Source: an uncultured Bacteroides sp. (GTDB lineage Bacteria; Bacteroidota; Bacteroidia; Bacteroidales; Bacteroidaceae). From it: 64,000 bases of DNA. Made by a program: the position numbers and the translations under genes. Below the pieces are notes generated by a model, which had not been told where the DNA came from, made no database searches, and saw nothing but the letters and a program-made list of their open reading frames with translations. This document shows positions 27,211-37,971 of this stretch, one piece after another. The DNA lies in assembly GCA_947574505.1 (NCBI GenBank), contig CANPJW010000005.1:29366-93365 (forward strand). The letters are read 5' to 3'. The first letter of the stretch is position 1; each line of letters starts with the position of its first letter.

Positions 27211-30200
27211 ATGAAATCTAACTCATTTATGAGAAATCGTAAGGCATTTACTACTGTCTTATTGTTTTGCACTGGTTTCATAGCTTCTCACCCCTTGGTT
27301 GTGTCAGCTGCCGATAAGGTTATGGCTGTTCAGTTAATACATCAACAGCAAACTATAAAAGGTATTGTTGTTGATGCTTCGGGTGAGCCTGTGATTGGTG
27401 CGAATGTTGTTGTAGAAGGTACTACAATGGGAACAATTACTGACTTTGAAGGTACTTTTTCTATTTCAGTACCTAAAAATGGAAAAATAAAAATTTCCTT
27501 TATCGGTTACAAAGATCAAGTCTTGACACCTCAATCTGGTAAGAATTTAAGAGTTGTGCTCGAAGATGATTCACAAATGTTAGGTGAGGTACAAGTCGTA
27601 GCGTATGGTGCACAAAAGAAAGTTTCTATAACAGGAGCCATTTCTTCAATGAAAGGTGAGGATTTGCTAAAAACTCCTGCTGCGTCTATGTCGAATGTAT
27701 TGTCTGGTCAGATTACAGGTATTTCTTCGGTGCAATATTCTGGTGAACCCGGTGCTGATGAGGCGGATTTGTATGTGCGTGGTATTGCTACTTGGAATAA
27801 TGCCAAACCTTTGATTCAAGTGGATGGGGTAGAACGCGAATTTTCGCAGATTGACCCCAATGAGGTAGAAAGTATTACGGTATTGAAAGATGCTTCGGCT
27901 ACAGCCGTATTTGGTGTTCGTGGTGCTAATGGTGTTATATTGATTACTACTAAACGTGGTGCTGAAGGTAAGGCTAAAATTTCTTTTTCAACTTCGGCAG
28001 GTGTTAACTTAAGAACGAAACAATTGGAATTTGCCAATTCTTATCAGTATGCGTCTTATTATAATGATTTACAGGTAAATGATGGTGGAGTACCTACATT
28101 TACAGAAGAGCAATTGATAAAATTCAGAGATCATACAGATCCTATTTTATATCCGGATATTAATTGGATTGATTACTGTATGAATAAGGCAGCGTTTCAG
28201 TCACAACATAATGTAAATATATCGGGAGGTACTGATAGAATGCGTTACTTTGTATCAGCAGGTATGTTTACACAAGATGGTATGTTCAAACAACTTGCAG
28301 CGTCTGATAATTTTAACTTTAACTACAAACGTTACAATTATCGTGCTAATTTGGATTTTGATGCGACTAAGACTACATTAATTTCTGTTAATATTGGTGG
28401 GCGTATTGAAACTAAACGTACTCCTGAGTCTGGAGAAGACCAGAATCAGCTGTTCCGTAAATTATATTGGGCTGTGCCTTTTGCTGGTGCAGGTATTGTA
28501 GATGGAAAACGTGTGGTTTCAAATGCTGATTATCTACCATTTACTGGATCTGACGGATTGAATTCTTATTATGGGAAAGGCTTCCGTTCTACAACAACAA
28601 ATGTGTTGAATGTGGATCTTGTATTAGATCAAAAGTTAGATTTTATAACCAAAGGACTTTCTTTTAAATTGAAGGGTTCTTATAATACTAGTTATTGGAC
28701 ACAAAAAATAGCCAGTTCTTCTATGGCTGTATATACACCAGTTCTTCATGATGATGGATCTATTGGTTATCGTAAGAGTGGCTCTGATTCTCAGTTGTCT
28801 TATAGTCGTAATTCAAATGGTGAAGGTAAATCACGTGATTGGTATATGGAAGCTGCTTTGAATTACAGTCGCAAATTTGGAGATCATAATGTGACAGGTT
28901 TGGTGCTTTATAATCAATCAAAACGATATTATCCAGGAGGTACTTATGATGATATTCCTTCGGCTTATGTTGGCTTTGTGGGGCGTGCTACCTATGATTA
29001 TAAAACTCGATATATGGCAGAGTTTAATGTTGGTTATAATGGTTCTGAGAATTTTGCTCCAGGTAAACGTTATGGCTTGTTTCCAGCTGGCTCTATTGGT
29101 TGGATTGTCAGTGAAGAGTCTTTTTTTAAGCCGTTAAAGAAAGTGATCAATTACTTTAAAGTACGTGCCTCTGTAGGTATGGTAGGTAATGATAATAACG
29201 GAAATAATAGATTTTTGTATCTTCCAGACGCTTATATTTTGAATGACGATGGCTATTTTTTCGGTACGAATGCTGGAAATAAGAAGCCGGGTGCTTATGA
29301 GGCTAGTAAATCGAATGCTGATGTAACTTGGGAAAAATCTGTTAAGCAGAATTATGGTATTGATTTTTCTATTCTGAATGAAAAACTAAATATTTCTTTA
29401 GATTATTTTAAAGAAAACCGTCGAGATATTCTTTCTTCTCCAGATTATATGCCGGGAATTTTGGGTATGGTTTTACCTATTATGAATGTTGGTAAAACTG
29501 AAAATAAAGGATATGAGTTTCAGCTAAAATGGAATGATAAAATCGGTGATGATTTCCGTTATTGGGCAAACTTCAATCTCTCTTTTGCGCGCAACAAAAT
29601 TGTTTATAAGAATGAGATTGAAAAGAATGAAGATTGGTTGTATGAAACTGGCCGTACAATTGGTTCTCGTTTGATTTATAAATTTTGGGGATATTATGAT
29701 GAAACTGCAGAGGCTAGATATCAGGAAGAATTTGGTAGACCTATAGCAGATCATGGTTTATCTTTACAGCCAGGTGATGCGGTATTTGCTGACTTAAACA
29801 GTGACGGTGTTATTGATGGAGATGATGCTAGCCGTGATTTGGGATATGTGGATACTCCTGAATATACAGCTGGTTTGAATCTTGGATTTAGTTGGAAGGG
29901 ATGGGATTTTACAGCGCAGTTTACAGGAGCGTGGAATGTAGACCGTATGCTTTCCGAATTCCGTCAACCGCTGGGAGATACACAAAATAAAGGATTGCTT
30001 CTTTATCAATATGAAAATACATGGCGTTCGTCGGCCGATACTTATACGGCTAAATTCCCTCGTATATCGAAGTTAGCTCAAGCGAACAATTATAGAGCTT
30101 CCGACTTGTATTTGTGTGATGCAAGTTATTTACGTTTGAAAAGTGTTGAATTGGGGTATAATTTTAATATGCCTTTCATGAAGAAAATAAAAATGAATCA

Positions 30201-30339
30201 GTGCCGTTTATATGTAAGTGCGTATAACTTATTCACATTGACGGATTTTATGTGGGGGGATCCTGAGTCACGTCAAAGTGATCGTCCAAATTATCCATTG
30301 ACTCGCGTGATTAATTTAGGTTTAAAAGTTGGATTCTAA
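27211..30339 (+). CDS. SusC/RagA TonB-linked outer membrane transporter (pair 1)
   Basis: A 1042-residue outer membrane importer of oligosaccharides. A signal peptide is followed by a carboxypeptidase-like regulatory domain (KGIVVDASGEPVIGANVVV, about 50-125). Next are a TonB-box region with VQVVAYGAQKK and the plug with the SusC signature VLKDASATAVFGVRGANG. A 22-strand barrel ends in GLKVGF with C-terminal Phe. Its SusD partner follows after 14 bp. It is the first gene of the operon controlled by the HTCS. Length is normal for SusC. The glycan is inferred from the operon's enzymes. Confidence 0.95.
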   Translation: MKSNSFMRNRKAFTTVLLFCTGFIASHPLVVSAADKVMAVQLIHQQQTIKGIVVDASGEPVIGANVVVEGTTMGTITDFEGTFSISVPKNGKIKISFIGYKDQVLTPQSGKNLRVVLEDDSQMLGEVQVVAYGAQKKVSITGAISSMKGEDLLKTPAASMSNVLSGQITGISSVQYSGEPGADEADLYVRGIATWNNAKPLIQVDGVEREFSQIDPNEVESITVLKDASATAVFGVRGANGVILITTKRGAEGKAKISFSTSAGVNLRTKQLEFANSYQYASYYNDLQVNDGGVPTFTEEQLIKFRDHTDPILYPDINWIDYCMNKAAFQSQHNVNISGGTDRMRYFVSAGMFTQDGMFKQLAASDNFNFNYKRYNYRANLDFDATKTTLISVNIGGRIETKRTPESGEDQNQLFRKLYWAVPFAGAGIVDGKRVVSNADYLPFTGSDGLNSYYGKGFRSTTTNVLNVDLVLDQKLDFITKGLSFKLKGSYNTSYWTQKIASSSMAVYTPVLHDDGSIGYRKSGSDSQLSYSRNSNGEGKSRDWYMEAALNYSRKFGDHNVTGLVLYNQSKRYYPGGTYDDIPSAYVGFVGRATYDYKTRYMAEFNVGYNGSENFAPGKRYGLFPAGSIGWIVSEESFFKPLKKVINYFKVRASVGMVGNDNNGNNRFLYLPDAYILNDDGYFFGTNAGNKKPGAYEASKSNADVTWEKSVKQNYGIDFSILNEKLNISLDYFKENRRDILSSPDYMPGILGMVLPIMNVGKTENKGYEFQLKWNDKIGDDFRYWANFNLSFARNKIVYKNEIEKNEDWLYETGRTIGSRLIYKFWGYYDETAEARYQEEFGRPIADHGLSLQPGDAVFADLNSDGVIDGDDASRDLGYVDTPEYTAGLNLGFSWKGWDFTAQFTGAWNVDRMLSEFRQPLGDTQNKGLLLYQYENTWRSSADTYTAKFPRISKLAQANNYRASDLYLCDASYLRLKSVELGYNFNMPFMKKIKMNQCRLYVSAYNLFTLTDFMWGDPESRQSDRPNYPLTRVINLGLKVGF

Positions 30340-30353
30340 TATCTTGAAATCTT

Positions 30354-32246
30354 ATGAAACATTTTGAAAAATGGTTTATTATAGCATTTGTGGGAGCAAC
30401 GCTTGCCACTTCATGTGTCGATGATATAAAATTCGGTGATGCTTTCTTGGAAAAAGCACCAAGTGTGGCTGTAACTCAAGATACAATTTTCGGTAAAGCG
30501 GAGTATGCTCGTCGTTTTTTGTGGAATACTTATTCAAAGTTGTATTATGGTTTGGCCACAAACTGGAATGATGTGGATGGTAAGATGAATACTGGTATGT
30601 TTGAATGTTTATCTGATTGTTTTCATTCTCATAATTCATGGGATGGTTTGAATAGACATTATTATTCTGGTACTTATACTGCTAGTACAGAAGATGGTAC
30701 AGCTGAAACACGTTTTGGTTTTACTAAAGAAGAAACTTGGCAGGCAATACGTAGTTCATGGATCTTTATTGAAAATGTAGATCGTGTACCCGATATGGAC
30801 GGGAATGAAAAAGAACGATTGAAAGCGGAAGCGAAGGTAATAATAGCTTCTCGCTATTTTGATATGTTTCGTCATTTTGGTGGATTGCCTATAGTAAAAG
30901 CGTCTTTTGCGGCTGAAAATGAATATGATGTTCCTCGAGCTACCGTAGAAGAAACAGTGAACTTTATGATAGGTCTTTTAGATGAAGCGGCCACTGTACT
31001 TCCTTGGGATTTGACTGAGGATGGAGAGGCTAACTGGCAAGGACGTATGACTAAAGCGGCAGCTATGGGCTTGAAATGTAAAATTTTGCTTTTTGCTGCA
31101 AGTCCTTTATTTAATGACAATGAACCATATTGTACGGCAGAACCACAAGAAGCGGTTATCAATCATCAAGTGTGGTACGGAGGATATAAACCTGAATTAT
31201 GGAAAGCATGTCTGACTGCTTGTGAAGAATTTTTCCAAACCCTGCAAGTTAATGGGCATTATGAACTAGTTCAGGCTGTTGGTGATACGAATGATGCCTA
31301 TAGAGCGGCTTTTAATAAAGCTTATTTCTTACGTGAAAATTCGGAATTGTTGATTTCTACCCGTATTATTGGTAAGTATAATTGGGATTGGTGGTATTAT
31401 TGGGGCGATTGGGTGCCCAATGGCGGTTATACGCCTACATTGGAGTATATGGAAATGTTCCCTATGGCAACAGGCGAATCCTTTGACTTTGATAAGGCAG
31501 TACAGAATAATAATATGTTTTTTGAGAATAATGATTATAATAAACCTACTCGTGATCCACGTTTGTATGAAACAATTTTGGTAAATGGTGCTAAATGGAG
31601 TGGCCGTTCTGTGGAATTATGGGTAGGAGGACGTGAAAACGCTAATAGTACAAGTACTGAAACAGGACAGTATGCAACAGGCTTCGGTTTATATAAATTC
31701 TATAAAGAAGGTAAAGGAAGTCTAGCCAATAATTATTTGGAATGGCCTTATTTACGTATGTCGGAAATGTATTTGATTTATGCGGAAGCACTTCTGAAAA
31801 ATAATCAACCGAAACTAGCTATAGAGATGGTGGATAAGGTACGTGCGCGTGTCGGATTAAAAGGGTTGATAGAGTCGAATCAAGACAAGAATTTACTATC
31901 TGATTCGAATGCTTTGATGGAAGAAATATTACGAGAACGTGCTTGTGAACTTGGGTTGGAAGATGTTCGTTTCTTTGATATGATACGTAATAAGCGTGCT
32001 GATCTTTTTGAGCGTCCTTTACATGGTTTGCTTATTGAACGTGCTGATGGTGGAAGTGGTTCATGGTCTGATAAACCGGAAGATAAACGGGGACCTTTTC
32101 CGACAAAATTTAAATATACTCAGTTCAAAATATCTAATTCAGCTCGTGCATGGTGGACAAATTTCAATTCAAAATGGTATTTGTCTGCATTTCCTGTAAA
32201 TGAAGTAAACAAAGGATATGGATTGACTCAAAATCCAGGTTGGTAA
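30354..32246 (+). CDS. SusD/RagB glycan-binding lipoprotein (pair 1)
   Basis: A 630-residue surface lipoprotein with lipobox LATSC near residue 21. Acidic residues after the Cys (VDD) resemble the Bacteroidetes lipoprotein export signal. The helical TPR-like SusD fold is indicated by EYARRFLWNTY early and the hallmark YLIYAEALLKNNQP and LREIL-type EILRERACELGLEDVRFFDMIR late. The end QNPGW is typical for SusD. It caps SusC on the cell surface and captures oligosaccharide. It is longer than most SusD proteins (about 550), with insertions rich in Trp around residues 340-350 (WDWWYYWGDW) that could form the glycan platform. Confidence 0.93.
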   Translation: MKHFEKWFIIAFVGATLATSCVDDIKFGDAFLEKAPSVAVTQDTIFGKAEYARRFLWNTYSKLYYGLATNWNDVDGKMNTGMFECLSDCFHSHNSWDGLNRHYYSGTYTASTEDGTAETRFGFTKEETWQAIRSSWIFIENVDRVPDMDGNEKERLKAEAKVIIASRYFDMFRHFGGLPIVKASFAAENEYDVPRATVEETVNFMIGLLDEAATVLPWDLTEDGEANWQGRMTKAAAMGLKCKILLFAASPLFNDNEPYCTAEPQEAVINHQVWYGGYKPELWKACLTACEEFFQTLQVNGHYELVQAVGDTNDAYRAAFNKAYFLRENSELLISTRIIGKYNWDWWYYWGDWVPNGGYTPTLEYMEMFPMATGESFDFDKAVQNNNMFFENNDYNKPTRDPRLYETILVNGAKWSGRSVELWVGGRENANSTSTETGQYATGFGLYKFYKEGKGSLANNYLEWPYLRMSEMYLIYAEALLKNNQPKLAIEMVDKVRARVGLKGLIESNQDKNLLSDSNALMEEILRERACELGLEDVRFFDMIRNKRADLFERPLHGLLIERADGGSGSWSDKPEDKRGPFPTKFKYTQFKISNSARAWWTNFNSKWYLSAFPVNEVNKGYGLTQNPGW

Positions 32247-32280
32247 TACTTGATTTTTTATCTAATAAAAACTAGAGACA

Positions 32281-35200
32281 ATGAAAAATAAAATATTAGC
32301 TTTGACAATACTTGCTTTTACAAGTATGAATGCCATGGCACAGGAAGAAGTTAATGTGACTGGTAAGGTGGTTGATAAGGTAGGAAACCCGGTATCGGGA
32401 GCTGCCGTGTCTGTATTGGGGCAACCACTTACTATGGTATCGACAGACGTTATGGGAAATTTTACAATTTCAGTATCAAAGGATGCTCAGCTTTGGATTC
32501 AGACGCCGTATGATGCAAAAAAAGTAGTAAAGGCGGAAATGGATAAAAAGATGACTGTTATAATGGATTTCTTTTCGAATAAAGTGAATTACGGTTTTGG
32601 ATTGGAACAGACCTATACTGAGTCGACGGGAGCAGCTTCTACTGTTTATAGTGATGATATTGCAACTAGATCTTCATATACCGTAGGTAATTCATTGTAC
32701 GGCAATGTGCTCGGATTGACTACTATGCAAAAAACGGGAACCATGTGGGAGCAAATACCTTCTATGTTCATTCGTGGGCAAAAAAGTTTAAATGGTAATA
32801 ATGGTATATTGCTGGTAGTTGATGGTTTGGAGCGTGATAACGCTTATCAAGTTTTACGTTATCTTACACCGGAAGAGGTGGAGTCCGTAACGGTTTTGCG
32901 TGATGCAGCTGCAGTGGCTCTTTATGGTTATAAAGGAGCGAATGGAGTAGTGAATATCGTAACGAAGCGTGGATTATATAAGAAGCGTGAAATAAGTTTT
33001 GCTTATGATCATGGTTTTACTTATCAAAATCGTTTACCCGAAATGTCGGATTCGTATACTTATGCTAGAGCCATGAATGAGGCATTGGCTAATGATGGAA
33101 AAGCTGCTAAATATAGTCAGAATGAATTGAATGCTTTCAAAAGTGGCAAATATCCTTATTATTATCCCAATGTCAATTGGTGGGATGAGGTGTTCCGTGA
33201 AAGAGGATCATCAGATATTGCAACTTTAACTTTTCGTGGAGGCGCTTCTAAATTGCGTTATTATACAATGTTGAATTTGCAAAACGGTCGTGGCTTTTAT
33301 AAAAATGCCAATGAGAATGATGGTTATTCAACTCAAGAGAAGTATTCTAAAGCAAATTTTCGTAGTAATTTGGATATTGATTTGACTCCTAAGACTAAAA
33401 TGCAGGTAAATATTATGGGGATGTTAAATGAATTTAGTCGTCCGGGATATGGTTCTGATAATTTGATTGGAAAATTATATATGACTCCATCTGCGGCATT
33501 TCCTATTCGTACAGAAAATGGTTTGTGGGGTGGTAATGCAACATGGGATGGATATAATAATCCAGTTGCATTGGCTCAGGGTCGCGGTTATTCCAAGGGA
33601 CATACATTGGGGTTGTGGGCAGATATGAGCTTAAGACAGGATTTGTCTTCTATTACGAAAGGTTTAGGAGCCTCTTTTCGTATGGGATATGATAATGTTG
33701 CTTCTTATTGGGAGGATCATTGCAAAGATTATGCGTATGGAAGTACTGTTGTGACAGAATGGAAAAATGGTGAACCGAGTGCTTTTTCCGAATATACAGG
33801 TGGCTCGGACAGTGAGATGAAAGGAGGAAGTAAACTTGATTGGCAGTATCGTTCTTTCAATTTTATGGCAAATGTGGACTGGAAGCGTCAGTTTGGAGAA
33901 CATAAAGTATATACAACATTGATGTATACTTATAAATATGACAATAATGCCAATATAAACTCTAATCTTTATCATTGCAATTGGTCATGGTATACGCATT
34001 ATGGGTATAAAAATCGTTATTTCTTCGATTTTGCATTAGTAAACTCAGCGTCTAATTTATTGGAAACAGGAAATCAATGGCATATTTCTCCTACAGTAGG
34101 ACTTGCTTGGGTTGCATCTAATGAAAGTTTATTGAATAATTATTCATGGCTGAATTTCTTGAAGTTACGTGCTTCATTCGGCGTTATTAATACGGATAAT
34201 ATTCCTTATAACGGATATTGGTATGAAACCATGAACGGAAGTGGTGGTGGATATCCTATCCAAGATAATTTTAGTAATGGTGGAAGTTGGCAGGAAGGTC
34301 AATTGCCCTCAATAAATGGTACAACAGAAAAAGCGTATAAATATAATGTCGGTCTGGATGCTACTTTATTTGGTGGTCTAACGTTGACAGCTGACGCTTT
34401 TTATGAAAAGCGTCAAGATATTTGGGTATATACAGGTGGTAAGAATTCGTCAATATTGGGTGCAACAGCTTCTTATGCTAATGCTGGTGTGGTTGATAGT
34501 AAAGGTTTGGAATTTGGAGCAAATTATATAAAAAGCTTAGGTAAGGTTCGTTTCAATTTTGGGGGAACATTTACTTTAACTAAGAATAAAATTGTAGAGC
34601 AGTTGGAAGAACCGAAAGCTTATGAGTATCTTCGTGCTACTGGAAAAGCCGTGGGACAGATTTTTGGTTATCAAGCAGTGGGATTTTTTGTAGATCAAAG
34701 TGATATTGATGATAGTCCGTCCCAACAGTTCGGTGTCGTGAAACCAGGTGACATTAAGTATAAAGACCAGAATAACGATAATGTAATTAATGAATTTGAT
34801 CAGATTCCTTTAGGTTATAATTCTAGTGTCCCTGAAATTTATTATTCATTCAATATAGGCGCAGAATGGAAAGGAATAGGGGTTAATTTTGATTTTCAAG
34901 GGGTTGGGAATTATACTTCATGGACTACATTGAATGGTTTGTATCGTCCATTGTCTAATGGCAATGCTATTTCAAATTACTATTATGAAAATCGTTGGAC
35001 ACCAGAAACTCCTAATGCACGATATCCTCGTTTGACTACTGAAACTGTTCAGAATAATACACAGTCAAGTTCCGTATGGTTGGTTGATGGATCATTCTTA
35101 AAATTACGTAATTGTGAAGTATATTATAAATTACCTCATTCAGTTGTCAATAAATGGCATTTGAACAGTGCTAAGCTATATGTAAGAGGGGTTGATTTGT

Positions 35201-35298
35201 TCTGTTGGGACCATATTAAAGAAATAGATCCGGAATCAATAGGAAATGGTATTCCGACCACACGTTCTATTAATATTGGTTTGTCTGTTGGCTTTTAA
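32281..35298 (+). CDS. SusC/RagA TonB-linked outer membrane transporter (pair 2)
   Basis: A 1005-residue SusC-like importer: signal peptide (MKNKILALTI to AMAQ), a carboxypeptidase-like domain (NVTGKVVDKVGNPVSGAAV) and a plug with VTVLRDAAAVALYGYKGANG. The barrel ends in GLSVGF. Unlike the other three SusC proteins here, the region between the regulatory domain and the plug lacks the usual vvVGYGtqkk stretch and reads VNYGFGLEQTYTESTGA instead. It is followed after 20 bp by its SusD. This type with a divergent TonB-box region is known in tandem susCD loci. Its exact energising contact is unclear. Confidence 0.93.
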   Translation: MKNKILALTILAFTSMNAMAQEEVNVTGKVVDKVGNPVSGAAVSVLGQPLTMVSTDVMGNFTISVSKDAQLWIQTPYDAKKVVKAEMDKKMTVIMDFFSNKVNYGFGLEQTYTESTGAASTVYSDDIATRSSYTVGNSLYGNVLGLTTMQKTGTMWEQIPSMFIRGQKSLNGNNGILLVVDGLERDNAYQVLRYLTPEEVESVTVLRDAAAVALYGYKGANGVVNIVTKRGLYKKREISFAYDHGFTYQNRLPEMSDSYTYARAMNEALANDGKAAKYSQNELNAFKSGKYPYYYPNVNWWDEVFRERGSSDIATLTFRGGASKLRYYTMLNLQNGRGFYKNANENDGYSTQEKYSKANFRSNLDIDLTPKTKMQVNIMGMLNEFSRPGYGSDNLIGKLYMTPSAAFPIRTENGLWGGNATWDGYNNPVALAQGRGYSKGHTLGLWADMSLRQDLSSITKGLGASFRMGYDNVASYWEDHCKDYAYGSTVVTEWKNGEPSAFSEYTGGSDSEMKGGSKLDWQYRSFNFMANVDWKRQFGEHKVYTTLMYTYKYDNNANINSNLYHCNWSWYTHYGYKNRYFFDFALVNSASNLLETGNQWHISPTVGLAWVASNESLLNNYSWLNFLKLRASFGVINTDNIPYNGYWYETMNGSGGGYPIQDNFSNGGSWQEGQLPSINGTTEKAYKYNVGLDATLFGGLTLTADAFYEKRQDIWVYTGGKNSSILGATASYANAGVVDSKGLEFGANYIKSLGKVRFNFGGTFTLTKNKIVEQLEEPKAYEYLRATGKAVGQIFGYQAVGFFVDQSDIDDSPSQQFGVVKPGDIKYKDQNNDNVINEFDQIPLGYNSSVPEIYYSFNIGAEWKGIGVNFDFQGVGNYTSWTTLNGLYRPLSNGNAISNYYYENRWTPETPNARYPRLTTETVQNNTQSSSVWLVDGSFLKLRNCEVYYKLPHSVVNKWHLNSAKLYVRGVDLFCWDHIKEIDPESIGNGIPTTRSINIGLSVGF

Positions 35299-35318
35299 TT
35301 TTTTATAACTAAAAAAGT

Positions 35319-37010
35319 ATGACTATGAAATTGAAAAAAATATTGTTAGGGTTAGCCTATATGTCGGTTATGGCTTCTTGTGCGGATTTGGACTATCATG
35401 AATATACTGTGTATGATAAAGATTATGTATTTACAGATTTTGGACGTACCGGAGCTGTAGTTACGAATATATATAGTTACTTGGATTATGATTTGCCTAG
35501 TGAGGTTTCTTATTGCTCTGCTTGTGATGAGGCGCAATTTGCGTGGAGTTGGTCTTCAATACATGATTGGATAAACGGTGCATGGAGCTCGACTAATTCT
35601 CATAGTCTATGGAATTATTATAGTGGAATTAGGGATGCTAATTTCTTTTTGGAGGAATCACAAAATGCCGATTTTTCTGAATTGAAAGAAGATAAAAATT
35701 ATGTAGCTGAGATGAATCGCTTTAACCGTTATAAGTATGAAGTTCGTTTTTTGCGTGCTTATTTCTATTTTAATTTGGTACGTGCTTATGGCGATATACC
35801 TTTGGTTACGAAGGTGCTGACTGAAGAAGAGGCCAATCAGGTGAAGCGTACACCGGCTGCTGAGGTTTTTGATTTTATAATTAAGGAATGTGATGAGATA
35901 GCAGATGAACTTCCTGTGGATTATTCTAAATTAGAAAATGATGCCGCTAATGGAGAAAGCCCTGAAACTGGTCGTATTACTAAACAGGCAGTATTGGCTT
36001 TGAAGGCTCGAACATTACTTTATCAAGCAAGCCCTTTATTTAATATAGCTAATGATGTAAATTTGTGGAAACAAGCAGCTTTAGCTAGTAAGAAAGTTAT
36101 TGATTTTTGTGCAGAGAATGGCATAAAAATGGGTAAATATTCAGAGTTATGGGGAACAGATAATTGGAAAGCGTCAGAAATGATTTTTGTACGTCGTATC
36201 GGAGATACTAGTTCGCCTGAATATACTAATTTCCCAGTAGGAATGGAAAATGGTGGGTCAGGTAATTGTCCTACTCAAACTTTGGTTGATGCTTACGAAA
36301 TGAAAGTAACAGGAAAAGCATGGGATGAGCCAGAAAGTGGATATGATCCAAATAAACCGTATGATAATCGTGATCCTCGTATGGAAATGACTATCGCTGT
36401 AAATGGTGAGAAATGGCCAGATACTAATCCAAATCCATTGGAAATTTATATAGGAGGACGCAATGCACTACCTATTGCTGGAGCAACTCCCACCGGGTAT
36501 TATTTGAAAAAGTACTTGGATAAGACTATTGATATTAGTGCTTCTACCAGTAGTGGAGGAAAACGCCATAATTGGATTACATATCGTTTGGGAGAATTCT
36601 ATTTAAATTATGCTGAAGCGGTATTTAATTATTTGGGATCAGCTGATGCTGTTAGTACGGAATTCACAATGTCTGCCCGTGAAGCTGTTAATGTGGTTCG
36701 TAACCGTTCAGATGTGCAAATGCCTGAAGTACCTGAAGGATTGACTAATAACCAGTTTGTAGAGAAATATCGTCGTGAACGTATGGTGGAGCTTGCTTTT
36801 GAACAACATCGTTTTTGGGATGTTCGGCGTTGGAAGGCTGGAGATACTCAAAGAAGTATTGTACAAATGCAAATTACCAAAAATAATGATACATATACTT
36901 ATAAACGTGTAATTAGTAATCGTTATTGGGATGATAAGATGTATTTGTTTCCTATCCCTGATTCAGAAATAAGAAAAAATCCAAATCTAATTCAGAATCC
37001 AGGTTGGTAA
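35319..37010 (+). CDS. SusD/RagB glycan-binding lipoprotein (pair 2)
   Basis: A 563-residue surface lipoprotein with lipobox SVMASC near residue 20 (the start could also be the second Met at 35325). SusD hallmarks are RFLRAYFYFNLVRAYGDIPL in the first half (cited in full at 20 residues), YLNYAEAVFNYLG and REAVNVVRNR late, and the QNPGW end. It partners the preceding SusC. The gene is 34 bp before the surface glycan-binding lipoprotein, in the same operon. Ligand specificity would be set by surface aromatic residues that cannot be assigned without a structure. Confidence 0.93.
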   Translation: MTMKLKKILLGLAYMSVMASCADLDYHEYTVYDKDYVFTDFGRTGAVVTNIYSYLDYDLPSEVSYCSACDEAQFAWSWSSIHDWINGAWSSTNSHSLWNYYSGIRDANFFLEESQNADFSELKEDKNYVAEMNRFNRYKYEVRFLRAYFYFNLVRAYGDIPLVTKVLTEEEANQVKRTPAAEVFDFIIKECDEIADELPVDYSKLENDAANGESPETGRITKQAVLALKARTLLYQASPLFNIANDVNLWKQAALASKKVIDFCAENGIKMGKYSELWGTDNWKASEMIFVRRIGDTSSPEYTNFPVGMENGGSGNCPTQTLVDAYEMKVTGKAWDEPESGYDPNKPYDNRDPRMEMTIAVNGEKWPDTNPNPLEIYIGGRNALPIAGATPTGYYLKKYLDKTIDISASTSSGGKRHNWITYRLGEFYLNYAEAVFNYLGSADAVSTEFTMSAREAVNVVRNRSDVQMPEVPEGLTNNQFVEKYRRERMVELAFEQHRFWDVRRWKAGDTQRSIVQMQITKNNDTYTYKRVISNRYWDDKMYLFPIPDSEIRKNPNLIQNPGW

Positions 37011-37044
37011 TAGTAAATATTGTTGAATAATAAAGAATGGAACT

Positions 37045-37935
37045 ATGAAATTCAATATAAAATATACGATAGCAGCTTTGTCAGTTTTTATGTTTACTGC
37101 AGGCTGCGATGATAAATTAGATGCTATTGATGTAATAGGATATACAGGTGTTCCGGTTGCTATAGAGACGGTAACTTCAGAGCCTCTTCCCGGTCAAATT
37201 CAACTTAGATGGGAAGTTCCGGCTGGTGACTTTTCCTATCTTAAAATATGGTATTATGATCCTTTGACAAAAGAAACTGTCTATAAGATTGTTTCAAAAG
37301 GAACTACGGAATTGTTGATAGATGAAACTCGTGCTCGTTTTGGTGAATATGAGTTTAATTTCCAAACATTTAACGCAAATGATGAAGGTGGCGAGATTAA
37401 AGTTGTAAGAGCACTTTCAGGAGTTGCACCTGCGTCTTATACTTTAGTGTCACGAAGTCAAATCAAATTAGTGGCAGAACAGTTAAGTACAAACGCTCAA
37501 GAACCGTCAGAAGGACCTATAAAAAATGCAGTGGATGGGGATAAAAATACTTTTTTTCATACGAATTGGCATGAAGCTATTCCTTATCCACAGTGGATTC
37601 AGGTTAATTTGAAAGAACCTCATGAAAATTTTCTCGTGGGTTACATAAACAGAACGGATAATTCTTGGACCACAAGTGGACGTCCTAGTGTGGTAGATTT
37701 ACAAATTAGTAATAATGGTATTGATTGGGAAACTGTAGGTACATTGGACGGACTCCCTAGTTCAGCTGGAAGTGAATATATTTCTACTTTCTTTATGCCA
37801 GGTAAGACTTTTACTTATTTTCGTTTTAGTGTAACATCTGCTACTGGAAGTTCCTCCTATTGGAATATTGGTGAATTTATGATGTATGATGCAGAAGTTG
37901 CAATAGATGATCCGGAAACTGCGCCTTTGGATTAA
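37045..37935 (+). CDS. Surface glycan-binding lipoprotein with F5/8C (discoidin, CBM32-like) domain
   Basis: A 296-residue lipoprotein: lipobox FTAGC at about residue 21, followed by DDK, a good outer-surface export signal. Residues about 40-130 look like a fibronectin/Ig-type domain (PGQIQLRWEVPAGDFSYLKI). Residues about 150-285 form an F5/8 type C (discoidin) domain, with AVDGDKNTFFHTNW as the calcium/loop region and WNIGEFMMYD at the end. It takes the place of SusE/SusF or SGBP in this operon and should hold polysaccharide at the cell surface for the GH16 enzyme. It resembles the DUF4959/DUF5000-type proteins often seen after susD. Confidence 0.85.
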   Translation: MKFNIKYTIAALSVFMFTAGCDDKLDAIDVIGYTGVPVAIETVTSEPLPGQIQLRWEVPAGDFSYLKIWYYDPLTKETVYKIVSKGTTELLIDETRARFGEYEFNFQTFNANDEGGEIKVVRALSGVAPASYTLVSRSQIKLVAEQLSTNAQEPSEGPIKNAVDGDKNTFFHTNWHEAIPYPQWIQVNLKEPHENFLVGYINRTDNSWTTSGRPSVVDLQISNNGIDWETVGTLDGLPSSAGSEYISTFFMPGKTFTYFRFSVTSATGSSSYWNIGEFMMYDAEVAIDDPETAPLD

Positions 37936-37971
37936 TAAATAAAAACAGAAGAGGAATTTGAAAAATAAGGA

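Noticed and set aside
32281..35298. Pseudogene because of missing VGYG stretch
   Set aside because: The frame is complete with signal peptide, plug signature and terminal Phe, and its SusD partner is intact.
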